A stretch of 8,831 nucleotides of DNA from an uncultured Sphingomonas sp. (GTDB lineage Bacteria > Pseudomonadota > Alphaproteobacteria > Sphingomonadales > Sphingomonadaceae): contig CADCWB010000099.1 in NCBI GenBank assembly GCA_902806295.1, forward strand, positions 1 through 8,831. Reading direction: 5' to 3'. Of this stretch, positions 5,791-8,831 are shown one piece after another (positions within the stretch are counted from its first letter, which is position 1; every line of letters starts with the position of its first letter). The notes below the pieces were generated by a model. It was given only the letters and a program-made list of their open reading frames with translations, did no database searches and was not told the origin of the DNA. The translations under genes were made by a program, and so were the position numbers.

Positions 5791-7110
5791 CTAGCGGAAG
5801 GCGTGCAGCCGCCCGCGGTTGTCGAGCAGGTACAAGGTCGAGTTCGCCACCACTGGCGACAGTTGGACGGGGGCGCCGACGTTGGTTTGGCTCTGGAAGC
5901 TGCCGCTCGACGGATCGACGTTGACCAACACGCCATTGGAGCCCGCCACGATCAGCCGATCGCCCGCCAACACCGGGCCGACATAGCTGATCGGGCCAGC
6001 CTTCTTCTTCTCGTTGAGGAATGCCGGCAACTGATTGATCCAGCGCACCTTGCCGGTGTTGCGCGCGATCGCGACCAGCTTGGCATCGTCCGTCATGACA
6101 TAGACCCAGTCGCCCGCGACCCATGGCGTGGAGATGCCCGCGATATTGAGCTCCCAGATGCGCTGGCCGCTGATCAGGTCGAGCGCGACCATTCGACCGC
6201 CCTGCCCGACCGCGAACACCTGGCCGTTGTCGATCACCGGGCTGGCATCGATGTCGGACAAGGTAGCGACGGAGGTCGAGACCGAGGTGCGGGACAGCGC
6301 GTCCTGCCACACCAGCCGACCGTTCTCGGCACGGTAGGCGTTGAGTTCACCCGAGGAGAAGCCCGCCACCACCGTCGACTGCGCAATCGCGGGCGCTCCG
6401 CTGCCGAACACGCCGGCGATTTCCAGAGCCGCGGGGTTCGACCAGCGCTGCGCACCGTCGGCTATGTTGAGCGCAAAAATCTGGTTGTCCTGGCTCATCA
6501 CATAGAGCGTGTCGCCATTGATGCTGGGAGCACCGCGCAGCGGTCCGCCGATTTTCTTCTGCCAGGCCACACCGCCGTTGCCGGCATCCAGCGCCGCCGC
6601 ATAGCCGAGCCCGTTGGTGGCATAGACCCGGCCGCCAGCGACCGCCACGCCGCCGCCGAACAGTGACGCATTGTTGCCCTTCTCCGCGCCGACCTGCGTC
6701 GCCCACAACTGTCGTCCACTCGCCGCATCGAACGCGCGCACGGTAGCGGTCGTGTCGATGGTGAAAACCTTGTTGTCGGCGATAACCGGGGCCGAGGCGA
6801 GGCGCGCACCGGTTGTGGTGCCGGCGCCTATGTTGACGCTGAATGCGGTGCCGAGCGCCGTTCCTAGCGCCAGGTGCCCGACCGACTTGGCGGCACTGCC
6901 GCCCGGCTGACCCCACTCGGTATTGGCGACCGCTGGCGGAAGCGAGAATGGCGCGGAGGCGGTCGCGGGATCGACGTTGATATCCACGTCCCGGGCCAGC
7001 ACCGACACGCGGTCGCCAAGCACCGGCGTCTTGGGCCGCGCCTTGTTGAACGGATTGCAGCCGGCCAGCAGGGCGGCGGCGATCAGGACAAGCGGAACAC
7101 TCTTGTTCAT
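5791..7110 (-). CDS. bamB: Outer-membrane assembly lipoprotein BamB (beta-propeller)
   Basis: BamB is the periplasmic, outer-membrane-anchored lipoprotein of the BAM complex that folds beta-barrel proteins. The 439-aa protein starts MNKSVPLVLIAAALLAGC, a lipoprotein signal peptide with lipobox LAGC and the lipidated cysteine at 18; the next residue is Asn, so the inner-membrane Asp retention signal is absent. After a Pro-rich stretch (to about 70) there are repeated PQQ-like propeller blades with recurring Gly-x-x-x-Trp turns, for example SGRQLW (131-136), GGVAWQ, GAQRWS, GRLVWQ, GQRIWE and GKVRWI (353-358). The block DIDASPVIDNGQVFAV (286-301) looks characteristic. The ATG at 7110 is chosen because it gives the signal peptide and has AGGAA 10 nt upstream. 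Translation could also be read from 7245, but that would overlap the preceding gene and bury the signal peptide. The gene lies 25 nt after the YfgM-like gene and 42 nt before der. PQQ enzyme function is unlikely given the signal peptide and synteny. Confidence 0.93.
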   Translation of the reverse strand: MNKSVPLVLIAAALLAGCNPFNKARPKTPVLGDRVSVLARDVDINVDPATASAPFSLPPAVANTEWGQPGGSAAKSVGHLALGTALGTAFSVNIGAGTTTGARLASAPVIADNKVFTIDTTATVRAFDAASGRQLWATQVGAEKGNNASLFGGGVAVAGGRVYATNGLGYAAALDAGNGGVAWQKKIGGPLRGAPSINGDTLYVMSQDNQIFALNIADGAQRWSNPAALEIAGVFGSGAPAIAQSTVVAGFSSGELNAYRAENGRLVWQDALSRTSVSTSVATLSDIDASPVIDNGQVFAVGQGGRMVALDLISGQRIWELNIAGISTPWVAGDWVYVMTDDAKLVAIARNTGKVRWINQLPAFLNEKKKAGPISYVGPVLAGDRLIVAGSNGVLVNVDPSSGSFQSQTNVGAPVQLSPVVANSTLYLLDNRGRLHAFR

Positions 7111-7135
7111 GTCTTCGAACTTCCTGTGAGAAACC

Positions 7136-7828
7136 TTACGCGCCCGGCATCTGGGCCGTCGCGTCCACCCCCAAGGTTCCGGCGATCTGAACCGCACGAG
7201 ACCTGATCGATTCGGGCAACGTCTTGTCCGCCGCCACTTGTCCAAACATCCGCCCTGCTTCCCCCCGGCGGTTCTGCTTCAGCATCGCCATCGCCGTCAT
7301 CTCGCCGGCGGTACCGAACCAGGCGTTGCCGGGCTGCGCATAAGACTGCAGCCGGGCGATCACCGCCTCGGGCTTCATCCCGTCGAACTCAAGCGCGGTC
7401 TGCCGCATCAGCGCCGCAGCGCGAACCGCGTCAGGCTGATCGTCGGCCGCCGCAACCGATTGGTAAGCGGCAAGCGCCTTGGCCCGGTTGCCGTTCTGCA
7501 AGGCCAACGCCGCCGCGGTCATCTGCGCGAGCACGCCATAGTCGCCGCCCTCGCTGGCGATCTGCGCCAACCGCGCGTCGGCCGTGCGGCTGTTACCGCC
7601 CGTCACGTCGGCGATCACCGCCGCAAGCTGCTCGCTTTGCGCAGCCGTCTGCGCACGCTGCTGCGACTGCCACCAGAGATAGGCGCCAGCCGCAACCAGC
7701 AGCAGCACGATCGCCGCGATCAACAGTGCACCCCAGCGGCGGAAGAACCCCTCCGCCTGACTGCGACGCAGGTTTTCCTCGACTTCGCGGATGAAGGTTT
7801 CGCTGGATTCGCCAGGGGCCAAAGCCAA
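7136..7828 (-). CDS. YfgM-like single-pass membrane protein with TPR-like periplasmic domain
   Basis: In E. coli, YfgM is an inner-membrane protein that associates with SecYEG and periplasmic chaperones and is encoded next to bamB and der. This protein has the same layout: a charged cytoplasmic N-terminus (1-31), one membrane helix (about 32-53, WGALLIAAIVLLLVAAGAYLWW), then an Ala-rich helical region (about 60-230) with weak TPR-like repeats around NRAKALAAYQSVA. I chose the TTG at 7828 (230 aa, reading MALAPGESSETF) because AAAGG lies 9 nt upstream and the protein start resembles homologues I remember. A TTG at 7837 would abut that AAAGG, and a third TTG lies at 7822. An in-frame TAA at 7841-7843 prevents any earlier start. 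The gene lies 25 nt before bamB. The family call rests on topology and gene order more than on signature residues, so the exact role is inferred. Confidence 0.82.
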   Translation of the reverse strand: MALAPGESSETFIREVEENLRRSQAEGFFRRWGALLIAAIVLLLVAAGAYLWWQSQQRAQTAAQSEQLAAVIADVTGGNSRTADARLAQIASEGGDYGVLAQMTAAALALQNGNRAKALAAYQSVAAADDQPDAVRAAALMRQTALEFDGMKPEAVIARLQSYAQPGNAWFGTAGEMTAMAMLKQNRRGEAGRMFGQVAADKTLPESIRSRAVQIAGTLGVDATAQMPGA

Positions 7829-7860
7829 GTGGAGCAACCTTTAGATGGTGGTCGAACGTT

Positions 7861-7894
7861 GATGCCGCGCGGCGTCCATCACCGATCGGCGATG
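7861..7894. promoter_or_regulatory. Two adjacent imperfect palindromes between panB and the yfgM-like gene
   Basis: Bases 7861-7876 (GATGCCGCGCGGCGTC) and 7877-7894 (CATCACCGATCGGCGATG) are two side-by-side near-perfect palindromes. Read as minus-strand RNA, every mismatch becomes a G-U pair, which favours a role in RNA, although both have almost no loop and would need a few central bases opened. They lie in the 121-nt gap between panB and the yfgM-like gene. No T-tract follows on the minus strand, so they are not classical terminators. They could be a protein-binding site, a transcript-stability element or chance. The rest of the gap (7895-7949) holds nothing I can support. Confidence 0.35.
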
Positions 7895-7949
7895 AACAGA
7901 AGCTTGAACGGAGCGAGCGTCTAGAGCCTTTTGGTTCCGGCGCAAAGAC

Positions 7950-8819
7950 TCACGCCTTCGGCCGGTAGGTCTGGTCCGCAGTGGGGAAGCTTCGGCCGCG
8001 CACTTCGGTGGCGTAGCTCTGCACCGCCTCGTCGATCCGACTGGCAAGGTCGTCATAGCGTTTCACGAACCGTGGCGTTCGTTCGAACAGCCCCAACATG
8101 TCCTCCGTGACCAGCACTTGTCCATCGCAGTCGGCCGATGCGCCGATGCCGATCACCGGAACCGGGACCGCCGCCGTCACCTCATTGGCCAGGCTTTCCA
8201 TCACGCCCTCGGCAACGATCGCAAAGGCCCCCGCCTCGGCGATTACCCGTGCATCCGCCAAAATTTTGGCGGCTTCCGCGTCGCTTCGTCCGCGCGCGCC
8301 ATAGCCGCCCAGCGTGTTCACAGCCTGTGGCGTGAGGCCAACATGACCGATGACGGGAATGCCGCGCTCGACGAGGAAACGGACGGTCGGAGCCATTGCT
8401 GCCCCGCCTTCCAGCTTCACCGCCGCGCAACCGGTCTCCTTCATCACGCGAGCGGCGCTGGCGAACGCCTGTTCGGGCGAGCCTTCGTAGCTGCCGAACG
8501 GCATGTCGACGGCGACCAGCGCATGCCAGCTACCCCGCACTACCGCTGCCCCATGATTGCACATCATCTCCAGCGATACCGGCACGGTCGAAGGCAAGCC
8601 GTAGATCACCTGCCCCAGGCTGTCGCCCACCAGCAACAGGTCGCAATGCGGGTCGAGCAATTGCGCCATCCGCATGGTGTAGGCGGTCAGCATGACGATC
8701 GGCTGCTCGGTCCGGCCGTCGACCTTGCGGCCCTTCAACGCAGGCACCGTCATGCGCTTGCCTGGGACCGGAGTCGGTGTCGCCCGGCTGGTCGCCGTGT
8801 CGAGGGTGAAGGTACTCAC
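7950..8819 (-). CDS. panB: 3-methyl-2-oxobutanoate hydroxymethyltransferase PanB
   Basis: PanB transfers a hydroxymethyl group from 5,10-methylene-tetrahydrofolate to 2-oxoisovalerate, giving ketopantoate, the first committed step to pantothenate and coenzyme A. It is a cytoplasmic TIM-barrel enzyme. Motifs visible (numbered from the chosen start) are LLLVGDSLG with metal ligand D66, VAVDMPFGSYE with D105, VKLEGG with E137, VIGHVGLTPQ with H159, and VAEGV with the likely catalytic E204. The 289-aa length suits the family (about 265-290). I chose the GTG at 8819, which reads MSTFTLDTATSRATP like sphingomonad homologues I remember. An in-frame TTG at 8828 is possible, and the frame stays open to the right edge, so a start outside the window cannot be excluded. 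The only visible ribosome-site candidate is a GGG at 8829-8831. Its promoter would lie off the right edge. Cotranscription with the genes after it is uncertain because of the 121-nt gap. Confidence 0.95.
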   Translation of the reverse strand: MSTFTLDTATSRATPTPVPGKRMTVPALKGRKVDGRTEQPIVMLTAYTMRMAQLLDPHCDLLLVGDSLGQVIYGLPSTVPVSLEMMCNHGAAVVRGSWHALVAVDMPFGSYEGSPEQAFASAARVMKETGCAAVKLEGGAAMAPTVRFLVERGIPVIGHVGLTPQAVNTLGGYGARGRSDAEAAKILADARVIAEAGAFAIVAEGVMESLANEVTAAVPVPVIGIGASADCDGQVLVTEDMLGLFERTPRFVKRYDDLASRIDEAVQSYATEVRGRSFPTADQTYRPKA

Positions 8820-8831
8820 CGCAGCCAACCC

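Noticed and set aside
4354..6666. A 770-codon open frame on the plus strand, antisense to der and bamB
   Set aside because: It is in exact codon register with both genes on the other strand, so a stop needs a TTA, CTA or TCA codon in der or bamB; these are rare at high GC. Its translation is rich in Arg/His/Asp/Gln without domain sense, while der and bamB have clear motifs.
7111..7245. N-terminal extension of BamB by 45 residues
   Set aside because: It is Arg-rich, would overlap the end of the yfgM-like gene by more than 100 bases, and would place the lipoprotein signal peptide internally.
7238..7924. A 228-codon plus-strand open frame antisense to the yfgM-like gene
   Set aside because: Same in-register antisense effect; the protein is Arg/His/Pro-rich and shows no recognisable fold, signal or ribosome site.

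Overview
The window looks like an ordinary chromosomal stretch of a high-GC alphaproteobacterium, most probably a sphingomonad (Sphingomonadales). That placement rests on the protein sequences (PurL, PanB, BamB and the DUF418 protein read like sphingomonad versions), strong GC-ending codon use, and frequent GTG/TTG starts. It is an inference, since no search was run. I see no phage, IS element, CRISPR array, RNA gene or defence system.

Plus-strand block (1-3914). The window opens inside purL (purine biosynthesis), whose N-terminal part lies off the left edge. Five bases after its stop is an imperfect inverted repeat of about 90 bp that looks like a dispersed genomic repeat. Next come bfd (bacterioferritin-associated [2Fe-2S] ferredoxin) and bfr (haem-type bacterioferritin), an iron storage and release pair. 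A DUF418 membrane protein gene follows, its GTG start overlapping the bfr stop. The 5' end of bfd is compact: a possible promoter sits so close to the ATG that the mRNA would be leaderless, and a 15-bp palindrome resembling an alphaproteobacterial Fur site covers its -35 region.

Minus-strand block (8831 down to 3911). Read in transcription order it is panB (pantothenate biosynthesis), a YfgM-like single-pass membrane protein, bamB (outer-membrane assembly lipoprotein), der (ribosome-assembly GTPase) and a stand-alone histidine phosphotransfer (HPt) protein. The order yfgM-bamB-der matches the E. coli arrangement. Gaps from yfgM onward are 25-42 nt, consistent with one operon; panB is separated by about 120 nt holding two adjacent palindromes. 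The two blocks converge and their last genes share four bases (3911-3914).

The gene content is housekeeping and nothing here amounts to a new system. The points most worth a second look are the possible Fur-controlled leaderless bfd, the bfr-DUF418 coupling, the HPt gene with an awkward start behind der, and the small palindromes in the gaps.
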